Shown here piece by piece: positions 28,101 to 40,100 of a stretch of DNA of 64,000 bases. A program made the translations under genes and the position numbers. The stretch's first letter is position 1. Every line of letters begins with the position of its first letter. The notes beneath the pieces are model-generated. The model was given only the letters and a program-made list of their open reading frames with translations. It ran no database searches and was not told the origin of the DNA. The DNA lies in assembly GCA_030770545.1 (NCBI GenBank), contig CM061091.1, positions 12,022,501 to 12,086,500 of the forward strand, written 5' to 3'. The stretch is from Macropodus opercularis. Lineage: Eukaryota; Chordata; Actinopteri; Anabantiformes; Osphronemidae.

Positions 28101-31100
28101 CCATTATCTATATCACTGGAGGCAGTGGATGAAAGGACATCACTAGTTATGGTTGAAGTCCTGATGCCTTGGACAGGCCAGGCCCATTTATTTCTGTGGC
28201 TCCTGATGCAGTGTAACATGGGGAAACAATGCCCTGGGGTGCCACAAATATTCATACACATCAGCCAGAAACAGCCTGGACAGAGAAGAGCTTCATTTGT
28301 ATCGTTTTATCTTCCAAATTTAGAGGAAATTGTGCTAAATTCACTGTCATGGGGATTTTTTTTTCCACCAAGCATTTTATTTCTGCATAATCAAAGCTCA
28401 ACAATTTCCCCAGTTTAGAGCAGCCTGTACAGAATTGATGAAACAATCTGTCACTTGGTGCTTTTTTAATTATTAACGCTTCTGTACTCGGTATAGTATA
28501 AATACAACCCGCTGAGTAGTAAGTCAAAATTTCTGGCATTTTTAAACTGATGAGCTGTGAACATCCCCTTACATCCTTACAAAATGTATGGTAATGTGTT
28601 TGCACTTTTCTGCTTGAGGATTTTAAGTTGTTAATAGCTAGTATTGCCAGTGTTTGTGGCACCCAGCTCTTAAAGTGAAAACAAAACTGTGCTGAGAAAT
28701 CGCTGCGAGATGGGGCAATAACATGCAGGCAAGACATTAATTTCCAGATCAAGCAGTGGAGTTGGGAGTGAAACGCATGCGGCGACATCAGAGACGGTCA
28801 CGTGAAGAGAGAGATCTGCGCCACCTGTGACTTCATCTCCTACAGCATTGTTAGCAGCTGACTGAGAATCATCTCCTCTAATTGTGAGAACAGTCTACAG
28901 GTGTGAATTTGTCATCAGCAACGCATCACAGAGGAAAAGCAGGAGTCGCGCCTTTCCATCTGTCTCTTTATGCTAAACTTTAATGTTGTCGCCGCTTGAT
29001 TTCATATTACGTGTGAAAGTTAAAAAAAAAAGGGTAGAGTAGTTAAATAAAATACAAAATGTAAATGAATGGAGAGTAAAAAAAAACCAAACAAATGTGG
29101 TACAGATACTGCAAACAAGTGCAGCACATTGTATTCGTAGTCTGCTCAATGTTTCATTAATTCAAGGATGTTGACCCAAGGAAGATTAGACTTGAAATTT
29201 GTCTGAAAGAGATCCAAAAGCTGTTTATCAATTGATTTTTACCACCATTAATCAACTGATCTGCTTAAGGTAAGATCTATAATATTGAAAATAATGACAA
29301 ATTAACCCACTAAATTATGCATATGTTAATGTATAATACTAAAGTAAAGTCAAGCAAGATGCCTTTTCCTTTGTTTCTTTTTGCGCGACACCAAATCAGC
29401 AGAATCTCCCCTGATAAATTGTTTAAACAATCGAATGTGAGAGTTCTTCCAGATGCTTTAATGGCGTTTAAATCATTACTGAAAAAGAAGAATACAGCTG
29501 AAAAGGGCACGGAGGAAGTAAAAGGCAAACATATGCGCGGGAGTGTGTGCTTAATGTCTAAAATGACATCCTACGCACGCGCGCAGATACACATGCACCA
29601 ACAACCCGGCTGTCCGTGGACAGAGGACAGATGGCTGCAGGATGGCTCCGGTCCAGGAAGTGACGATGTTCTGTATCATTATAATCTGCTCTGTAGTATC
29701 CTCCCTACTGCTGTGCTGGACAACATGTTTCACCCACTGAGAGCAGATTCTGGAACAGCTCTTCTGCTGCTCTGTCACATATACTCTCAGAGAGGTGCTG
29801 TGACAACAAACGAACTGGGGAGCGTCCCTTCTTTAAACCCTTAGAAAATTAGGAGGGGGGGGGGGTGCATTCCACAGCCTCAGAATTTTAAATCATTAAA
29901 AAAATATATTTTTAATGCATCAAAGAAACACAAGGGCAGTGCAAATGTGTGTAAGGCAGCAGCTTGTTCTAAAACACTCCAATCCACTCAGTCTTTTACA
30001 AATCAGCCTTGGATTGCTCGCAGGAGTTATTTCTGTCAGTCAGTCTGTGTATCTCACCAACACACAGACACAGGCACAAGGCTGCAAAGCACTGATTCTG
30101 ATTCAGCCCGTTTGTTGTTTTCAGTAAGAACACACTGCGATGCACCACCCCACGAGCTGTAAAACCTGCAGCAACGTCTCCATCCTCCAAATCCAGCACC
30201 TGAGCTACCTGCACACAGCGCGCTACGTATCTTTATGGATGCTCCAACGTTTCAGCACCCAGAGCTTCGATAACATCCCGTTTGTGCCTCAATAGGAGGT
30301 TAATGCCTAGGGGGGGGGGGGGGGTGGGGGGGGGGTAGCAGAGGAGTGCTCTGCCATGGGCCCCAGCCACACAATGTTAATTAATTTCTGTTATAGTGCA
30401 TAGATGCCATAGACAACAACAGTACAAGGTTGTCGTTCGTGTGATTACTAAAGAAACAACAGGGAGCGGCAGCATGCGATGAAGCAGCCGATAAGCACTC
30501 AGTTTGACACGGCGCGGGGACAAGTTTGGCTGGTTCCGCTCACGAGAGTGACAACGCGCAGTTCGATGGCAAAGTAGGTTAGTAGTGTGTTTACAGCAAG
30601 CACGTTTGTGTACGTGTGTAAAGTGTAAACACGGAATATGCAAACTAATCAAACCACCTCGAGTTCAATTACACACAAATGAGGCTTCGCAAGCAGACGC
30701 ATTCAAATTCACCCGCAGGTGAGGCTCCTGCCAAAAGCTATGATAAAGGCATGAGCCTACGTTTAAGCACGAAGTAGAGTTTCATGCCATGACTTTGACA
30801 AACCAAAGGAATAAGTAAAGAAGGCAGAATATATAATATCACTGAGGTTTCTGTTTGGCCTGACACCGGATGAAGTTCAACAATATGCTTGAACAGCGAT
30901 TAACTTTAAATCTCCATGACTGCGGACTAATCCTTATACTCAGTGCGCCTACATTTTTTAATGGGCCTTGAATAACATTTCCACAGCGTTTAATGGCTTT
31001 GTGTGTTTTTCAGTGTCTAATATGAGTGAGCACACACTTGGATTAATACCCTGTAATGTTCTCATTACAGAGAGGTGTGAAGAGAGAGGGGCTGAGCAGC

Positions 31101-34100
31101 TGGAAGCGTTTAGGGGGAATCGGGTCTTACTGGAAGGTGCTGGGGAAACGCGCTCGGCTGATTTGCCTCGTGTGGATGAGAAGCCCAATCACGCTATGAT
31201 GAGAGGTTCAAATGGTGCTCGGAGCAAAATAAGACATATTCTTGCTCATCGCTTCCATAAACATGTCATAACTACCCACTGCATTTACCAGGGTGAAGGG
31301 ATAACGCCATCGAGTTAATGACCAGTTGGTAAGAGTTGGAGTTGGTATCTACAATGCTGTGGTGCGACATCAGGGGGGTGAGCTGCGATGCAGGCGGGCG
31401 GAGAATTCACAACCCGCACACGCTCCGCGCAAGTGGAAGGACACAAGAATGGACATTACCCTTCATGAACCACAATCATAACAATGGAATTTAATAAAAC
31501 TTCACGTATTAAAGAAAATAGACTAATCCTTTTAAATCTTCCATAATGAGAGAGAAGAAATCCTAAGACTGTGATATTTCCCCTCCCTTCACCCCACAAG
31601 ATTTTAGGCTTTCCGCAGGATTCTACTAGCTTAGCCGCAAATCGCCTCACTGCTGTGCGATACCACCCTATCCTCTAAGAACGGGGTGAGCGCGCGATCC
31701 GGCACATGTGTGGGCGCGCACACACACCCCCACACACACACACACACACAAATCTTATTTGACTTTGAGTGATGCATCCTGGAGAAGTCCAGATTGCTGA
31801 TTGTTCTCAATTTCCCCACCAAGAAAAAGTAGCTGGTGATGTTGCCATGAATCAGGCTATCAGCCCAGCCAGGGACAGGCAGCGGAGAGCTGAGAAGATG
31901 CAGAGCTGGAGAAGATGAAAAGCTCAGAGACAAATCCTCTTTGACCAATAGTTCGCACAACGAGCGAGAAGAAGCCCGAGCATCTGGCTGCTGTTTTCAG
32001 ATGTTGTTTGTTTTTCTAATCTACTCCTTAAGGCCGCGTTTTTCTTCTTCCTCGATAGAATCTTTAGGGCTGTTTGAGAATGAAACATAGCAGACACTTC
32101 ATAAATAGACAAAGAGAAAACAAATATTTGAAATAAGTGATTACTTATGAGGGGGATAACAAGCTGTGAATGAAACGGTAGGTAAGAGAAGACTAATTCT
32201 GTTCATGCTGCTATGAGTTCACAGGAAAGACTCGAACGTGTCTCCAACGGGTGAACTCAATCTCTGATGGCCTCAATTAATCAGGTTTAAACAGACAGAT
32301 GTGACTGCATCACATGAAACCATGGCTCTTCCATATGCTACCTGTTTAGAGTAATATTTATAAAGAGACTAATTACAATGCGGCGAAGTAAAGCTTCACT
32401 CCGTCAGCAGATGTTTGTCTATTAACCCGCAGAACAATTACTTTAACATCAAGTGAAGAACGGCACATTAAAAATGGCCTCTGTGCACTGGAGAACACAG
32501 CCCACCGTGGGCTTTGAAAGAGTTTATTGCTCAAACTTGCTAATGAGAGGTGCTTAGAAACGTAGAACAGTAATACTTTCAGTTTTCCACACAAGGTTGT
32601 GCTGCACTGATTAATGGAGAGAGAAAAAAAAAGTATGACTAAAGGTGTCTGCCTCTCTCTGTACCTAGTAACCCTAACACTTTTCTCTTACTTCTATCCC
32701 CTCACCCTGGGCGCTGATGGCTGCCCACCCTGAGTGGGAGGAAAAGGGATAGAGCTGGTGTATTGTTTTTATTATTATTATTATTTTTATTCATCTGATG
32801 ATCCAATTTTTGTCCACGAGATATGGTTGAGTCACATTCTGGCCTTCATTCTCCACTTTGGAGAGTGTGTGGCTCTTGGTTCATTTGTGCGCTGTCTGAC
32901 TAAAACCGTTACGAACGCATTCATTAGGCAGTTTAGCGATTTGAAGGCATAATTGGCGAGCCATACCAGTAGCACTTGACTTTTAAGGGAATTATGAATA
33001 TAAATATCTCCAAATAATGAGCACATGCATTATTAATGTCGTTATTGTGATGTACCTCACATTACCTGTAACTGTAAGTGCATTATTTGTAGCAAAAATA
33101 ACATGCAGGTCAATAATGAAGCCAGAAAGCTGCATTTTAAATGGGTGTTCAAAAGCATTCAAATAGCGGATGTGCTGCGCATCAAGCCACCCTATGAGAA
33201 ACGTGACTGCATTTATCTGTCCATGTCCATGAAATATGAATGATGTTGATTGGTATGCCCTTTTCCAACCGTCAGATAAAGGTTTATTGAAGGCCAGAAT
33301 GAACAGGATAGAGGTTGCCATGGCTACAAGTGTGAAAAGGGCATCTGATCTGACTTATGACCAGTCAATTAATTGCGGAATTGCGTTTTTTTTATTTTTT
33401 TTTTTATCAAAGGTTTGTTCATGATTCAAACTTAATTGCTCCCAATAAAGGGGAGAGAAGGAAAGACTACGATTTTGTGGACGTGAAAAGTACAGTAATG
33501 CTGGAGTTCTTGCCACAAGGGGAGATGCTGAATATTACGGATTTAGATGGATAGTATGATTCAGCAAAAATAATGTAAATAATGAATTGTCTCATGAGTT
33601 TGAAGACTAATAAATGTGAAGTGGAGCACAGCAAGGACTAAAAAACACGGACTGTTTTGAATGGCGCATTTAATTGAAAATGCTAACGATAATAATATCA
33701 GTGTTGAATTTCTGTCCTATGTGTAAAGGGATGAACAGGCTCTCGTGGTTCCCTGAGGTCTACATCATGTAAAATACCGGTTGTAATTTTTTACTATTGC
33801 ATTTTAGTATCCTTAATAACTAAAACACTAAAGAGCGGCGCTGTGGCTGCACCCGTAAAGAGCCAATGGTTGGTAATGTGGACGTACCTTTTAAAAAGTA
33901 TCAAAGCCAGGTTTTCTAGTGAGATTTGATCAGATATGACTGAAAAACAATAAAAAAGAAATTATTATAAAACCTTTATTAAAAGTCATATAAATATAGG
34001 GTTTCCTTAGCAACAAACCCTGCTGACATTATTTATATAGCCTTGACACACGCGTGCATTTACATTATTCTTTAGGTGTGTGTGTGTGTGTGTGTGAGCA

Positions 34101-37100
34101 GCTGACAAAGAATGACATTCCCCTTATTTGAGCTATCCACAAGCTGAGGGATAATGTGGGGGTGGGGATTTCTATCAGCCTGCCACGAATAACAAGGAAA
34201 AGTCAATTTTATCATCTTCTACTGTGCTGTCATAGGAACATGTCTCTGTGTGCCGTAGTATCACGTCCTCCTCCCCCCACCTCCCCCGTCCCCTCGATCC
34301 TACTCCGGCTTTCCTCTTAAAAACAGGCAGGGGGTGGTTTGATTATTAGACTCAAATCACGGCTAATTAGGATAAGTCAGCTGCTACAGTCAAACGGCTT
34401 CCGTCCTTCCCGTGATCTTATTTCTCCTCCTCCATCATCCCTCCTTCTCCATTTCCTCGGACAGCCCTATCAGTGGGGACATCTCCCTACACCACTGCTG
34501 CCTGTCTGTTCATGATAGGGACTCATCTCCACAGAGGCAAGCGATGTGCTGCCAGCCGCTCTGCCGGAGCCAGAGAAGTCCGTATCAACGTCTGCTGCAG
34601 GCGCGCTGGAGCATCAATTAATCACCGTTTAAAACTGGCAAAAAAAACGCATTTGATATACTTAAGCTTAATTAATACATTGCTACCAAATTTTCAGGGC
34701 TAATTAATCAATTTGTTACTGGTCCCTGGTGTGAAGATGCCCAGATTATGTTGTCTGGAAAGAAACTGTTCAGAACATAAGAGAAAAAATATGAATTACA
34801 AGCGCGGGGAGGAGGAATTTGTTTGTACTATACCGATGCCTGTTACTAGAGAGGAGCACAACTAGGAACTGATGGGAAAGAAGTGTGATAAGAAAAAAAG
34901 AGGAAGAAACACGAGAATACACTGTAGGCTGCAACCTAGTGACTGTAAGGGCTAAGAGCTGAAACAGTGTTGGGGATTGATTGGGACTTGGACTACATGC
35001 TTGGTGCACTTGTAGTTTAGGCTGTTGTACTGTTTATACTGAGCCAGTGAATGAGGCCATAGTGTCCTGGCAGGCAGGCAGAGAGAGCTGAAGAGTAATT
35101 GGGAGAGCTACACTTGGAGAGCAACAGTGGACTTAGGGTGGGATGAAGAAATTTAGGAAGGAAGGAAGAGAAGTAGGAAGGGAGGATGGTTGTTCGCAGA
35201 GAGGCATAGACATAGAAGACCTAGAAGCTAAGTGCTGAGATGTGAGGAATATACGTGCACACTGTAATGCAGCGCAGCGCTTTGCACCATGATTCCTCAC
35301 CAGCGTTGGTTTCCGTATTTGTTGGACTGAGCCTAATTAAGTAGCCAAGTACTTACTAGAATATATCACCTGTCCAGCAGTGAGTCTGCTTCCGGCCACG
35401 CAGCAGATGGGACCAAGTGACCACCTTGTAATTCATCTCTAACATCAGGACGTAAAACACAAGAGCAGGCCGTCCAGTTTCGGAGGCCACGACGAAACAT
35501 TGTTCTCTCACGTCGACTGATTAACTCAAAGTGAGGCATAATTCGCCGCTTTGGAGCACTCAGCTGGTATCTTTGCAACTTATTAAAGATGCTCTGGAGC
35601 AGAGCCAGAGCGATGTTCGCCACCCCTCACTCAACATCGCCGCTCTCGCATCATGCCTTGGCCTCCTGCCCCTGCCCTCCTCCACAGCTTAGCTAAGCCT
35701 GCATGTTATTGGCTAAACACAGCCAGCTGCAGCCAGTTAACTGTCTAATCTCGCATCAATCGATTTCCCCAAACAAGGAGAGGTGGAGAAGTGAGACAAA
35801 AGTCGCGGAGAAGCCGGTGAGGAGAGATGAGAGGGCAGCAACGAGTGTGAAACGAGCACAGAGAGGTTAAAGCCGCTCGCTTTTTCCAAGCGCGCCCGGG
35901 TTTGTTTGTGTCTGTTTGCATACGGGCGAGACAATTTCTTATTTAAAGTGGTCAAAACATCACGAGGTGGACAGGGAGGCTGCGGTTGGCACCTAGCGTC
36001 GCGGCACCAACGATATCGATCGGGAGACTTCTTACATTCTGACTTGAGCCCAGCAGAAGCTTTCTCCTCTCTTTGTCATGTGTGTTATGTGTGATTTTTT
36101 TTTTTTCAGCCCCTCATGGACAATTAAATGGGAACATTTTCAAATGGGAAACATATGGAGCTCTTTAATTGGCCAATTTCTCTTGCCAACATGTGTGGCG
36201 TTTTTTCTGATTCTAAGAGTCAATGGAATGGGAAAAAATGCTGCCTAGTCAGACGTGCATATTGCACCACAGAGTGTTGCACAAATTGTCATTGTCCTTC
36301 CACGAGGAGTAAAACAGCCCTTCTGTTCCCTGGATTAATAGGATCATTACAAAGAAACCGTGTTCTATATACAGCTCTGTACTGGATCCACTCGGCGAGA
36401 TACATATTTCTTGGTGTGGAGACTTTAGTGAATTTGTAATTCTGTGGGAATATCTGTTTTGCCAAGCAGGTAATGGCCCACACCGAGGTACATGACTGGT
36501 TGAAGCTGCTGTGAGAAATCTCCCATGCCTCCTGTCCCATTATTTCTCTCGATACCAATGTAGAACCGCAGCTTTCTTGCCTCCCCTGACCCCGCGCTGT
36601 TCACGCAAGGTGGCTAGGGGTAAGGAGGGCTGCAGCCACGCATATCTGGGGAGTTATTGTTCTACACATGTCGCATGTAATCTGCCCGACCCACAGTGCT
36701 TAGAATAATTATTCATATTTAATCACCACACGACGAAGCTACATCGCCTGCCGCTCACTAAGTCATTTTCCATGTTCCATTATCAAAGTTTCAGAGACGC
36801 GGTGCTCAGGGAAGGGGGACTAAATGGAGAGGCTGAAGTAGTTGGGCTTATAAAAACATAATGGACTTGTCTGCTTTGATAAACTGAGGACGTGTATAGC
36901 ATACACATTTGCTCACACCTTCAGACACACACACACACACACACACGCAGACATGCGTCCGCACCCACACCACCCAAAAGTGCAGAGAACAAAGTAAGCG
37001 AAGGATAAAGTAGCCCAGTGCAAGTTCAGATTGGGAGCATTCATGCAAGTCAAGAATACGAAACTACTGCAGCAGAGAAACTAGACGCACGGTCGCTCGG

Positions 37101-40100
37101 TTCCAGTGCGTTTTCCTCGCGCCGTCCTTCACGTCTCGTGCAGTCAGATTTGCTAAAAAGGCTCTCACCTTGCTCCAAAGGCGGCGGCTTCACACCCGTG
37201 GCCTTTAACTTGAGGGCTTCCTTCGCGGACATGTCACAGCAGGAGCCTTTGTTGGTGTCCTGGTCGCTGTCAGCCTGGTCGCTGTCCCCGTGACCACTGT
37301 CTCTGAGGCTCGCTCGCTCTGGGTCTTTGAATGTCGAACTGCTATAAAGATGCACAAGCACAGAGCGGGTTTGTACATACAGTACGACTGACGCTTTGGT
37401 TTTTTTACCTTCAGTGGGAGCTTAGAGATGATACAAATACATAGATAATAACAGATCTTGTTTGTGATTAGACTCTTATTTGTACAGAACCCTGTTAGTG
37501 ACCACTTTTAAACCCAATTAGTTGCACATGCCCTTCGTCCACCTGCTATGACTCTGTATCATTAATCAGTTTGCTTGCTGTTGGCACTGTTTTAGGGCTA
37601 CTGAGATAAGAAAACAAAGATCTGAGATGTAGTGAGCAATATAGATCCCAACTCTTACCTTTGAACAAACTGTTGTCTGCTACCCATATAATTAGGCTCA
37701 GTGGGGAAATTGTCCGTCTGTGGAGAAAAGAGAGAAAGAGCCATGTACAGTAGTGAGCTCTACAGCAATGAGTCCGAGATCTAGGGACATATGATTTATT
37801 ATGAATTAAAACATTAGGTGGGGAAGAAAGAGCTGGGCGAGTTAAATACGGTGGGTGTGGGATCGACGTTTAAGGTTGAGCATGTCCTTAACCTCAAAAC
37901 GGGCCAATTATCCACACAAGAGTAAACAGCAGAGCTAAAAATCAAATGTGGCAGATGTCTTGCAATCAATAGAACCGAATCGCTGAGATACATCCTCAGA
38001 CATTAAAATGCTAAATTCAAGAACCCACTGACTTTCTGAGCCTCGACATTTTTAATGCAAACATTCGCAAGCAAAAAAACAAGTTGTTTCTTTTTTTTCC
38101 TTTTTTTTAAGTGACACAGCATCATGCGAGGGAGAATTCATGCTTTTATGTGTCTTCAAAGCACAAAACACACATGCAAACACAAAGTCACACCAACAAT
38201 TGCGTCTTATATAGGTATAGTTATGTCATGCGTGGCGAAGGAGAGTAGCATAATGAAACGTTCGCCAGTCGGCAGCGGCGGTGCTTCATGCTCTGAATCA
38301 ATCATAATGGCACATTTTCCCAGTCTGTCTCTTTTCTATTAACCGTATCAAAGAAAGGTTTTAATGACATCAACCGAGATAAAAGGTCACCGATGAATGA
38401 AAGCAATGATGAAAATTCGGTTTATGTTGACGGTTAACAGAATGCATTTTACATACAGGGGATGTAAGGCAACCACGCTGTAAGAAACTCAAATTACTAG
38501 CCTGCGTAGTACCCGGCTCCCTGTCTTGAATTAATAGCAATAAAATGTCATGTTTAGTGAGTAATGTCTCCTTGTGCCAGGGTTTTTCACATGCACAGCT
38601 TGACTCACAGTCGATAGAGTATTTCAATGTCATCCGTGCTCTGCGGTAGCTCTGTATGAAAAAGCATGTCTGAAGGTCAGACAGGCCACCTCAGTACTTT
38701 GACCTTCCATGCTTTTGCCAACACCTTTATCTCTACCTAAACACTCTATTCCACCTCAGCCTTCGCCGAGATTAAAAGAAAACACCCACACAATATGTCA
38801 AAAGACGGAATCTGACCACAGAGTAGGAGAAGAATGAATGTTCGAAAAACGTTTGGCATTGAAATGACAACAGCCTGAGTTTTTCGTAGATGGAACTTTT
38901 TATATTCACGGGCCTCTTCTGTGCTTCTATGACCAGGGACTCATCCTTGGACGTACTTTTCAATCAACTCAGCTCTGTGAGCACTGAGCTCTGATCAAGA
39001 TGAAAGGACATTAACAGAAAATGAATTTCTTTCAGTGTTGCGCGTTTTCATTCACCTTCCCCACCTGTGCGCGCAGAACAACTGAATCTAAATGCTATCC
39101 ATGCATGCACAGCATTTCTCAGCTTAACCTTTATTACTAAAACGGTTCATCTATTGTGACATATTCGTGACAATATGCTAAAGTTTTGCCAAAAAAAAGG
39201 TACGCTGCACTTAAAGCAGCATACATTCTACCTCCCTCCACCCCAACAGCCCATAAAAAACACATTACACCACTCCATAGAAACCCTTTTCCTGACAATT
39301 AGGGCGCAGGCTGATCTTAAGCGTCCATCTCTTCCAGTCTGTCTATACTGTCCAGCCCTTTTCACTACAATGGGCCACTTTCCAATTAATGGATCAATAA
39401 CAGCCAGTATGCGCTGCTTTGTACTTAGCCAGTCAGAGCCCACAATGAATACAGGATAATTTGAGGTTCAGATGATAAACACTGGCTAGATGTCCAGACG
39501 TTTTGTTATTGTTTTTACACACTGTATGCAGTACATAAATTAATTCAGCAATAGTTGGACCTCCTGGCTTCTTCTTTTGCCATTTCCTCCCCTTGTCCCC
39601 TTGTGGGACTTCTTGAGGTGATCTGAACTGAACTTAGCTTGACTAGAGTCACCGACATTTGAACTCACCCAAACTGCAGCAAGTGTACAGTACATTTGAC
39701 CTTTAAAGTTTCAAAGTCCAAATTCCGTATTGACCCAAAGCGTAAAGAGTCTTTGACCTTAACGATTCAGAGGAGCTCTAAACAACTCCAAATGAATCCA
39801 GAGGTTTCGGTGTAAATATCATCTGAGGTTAGTTTGCCGAGTTCTGTGGCTGAAAATAGCAAAAGCATGTAAGTGCATTGTATTGAATGATGTGTCATCT
39901 GTTGTCTATGCAGAAAGACCGCAAAGGTCAAAGAGATACTGAGTACAGCAAGTCTGAGTAAGTGTAAAAAGCGGCATTGTATTCGGTATTCCCTCTGAGG
40001 CCCTAAGACTGACCAAGCAGACAGGAGGCCGATTGAGACAAATGGGACGAGCATACTGGAAAGCTGTTCTGCTCTCGGGCCTTGCTGGTGCATTTTGGGC

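Larger units (their letters stand above)
13199..37168 (-). other. pcdh17: pcdh17 intron 3, 24.0 kb, no other gene seen
   Basis: GT...AG intron between exons 3 and 4. Open frames of up to 175 aa occur (for example 28,261-28,788 minus and 29,317-29,844 plus), but none shows domain motifs, splice support or codon bias I can recognise. It carries many CA/GT microsatellites, a TTG repeat at 13,720, an 8-bp triplicate at 19,080, a G15-T-G10 run at 30,310, and A+T-rich blocks with homeodomain/POU-like words near 32.9-33.3 kb and 36.1-36.4 kb. Confidence 0.85.
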
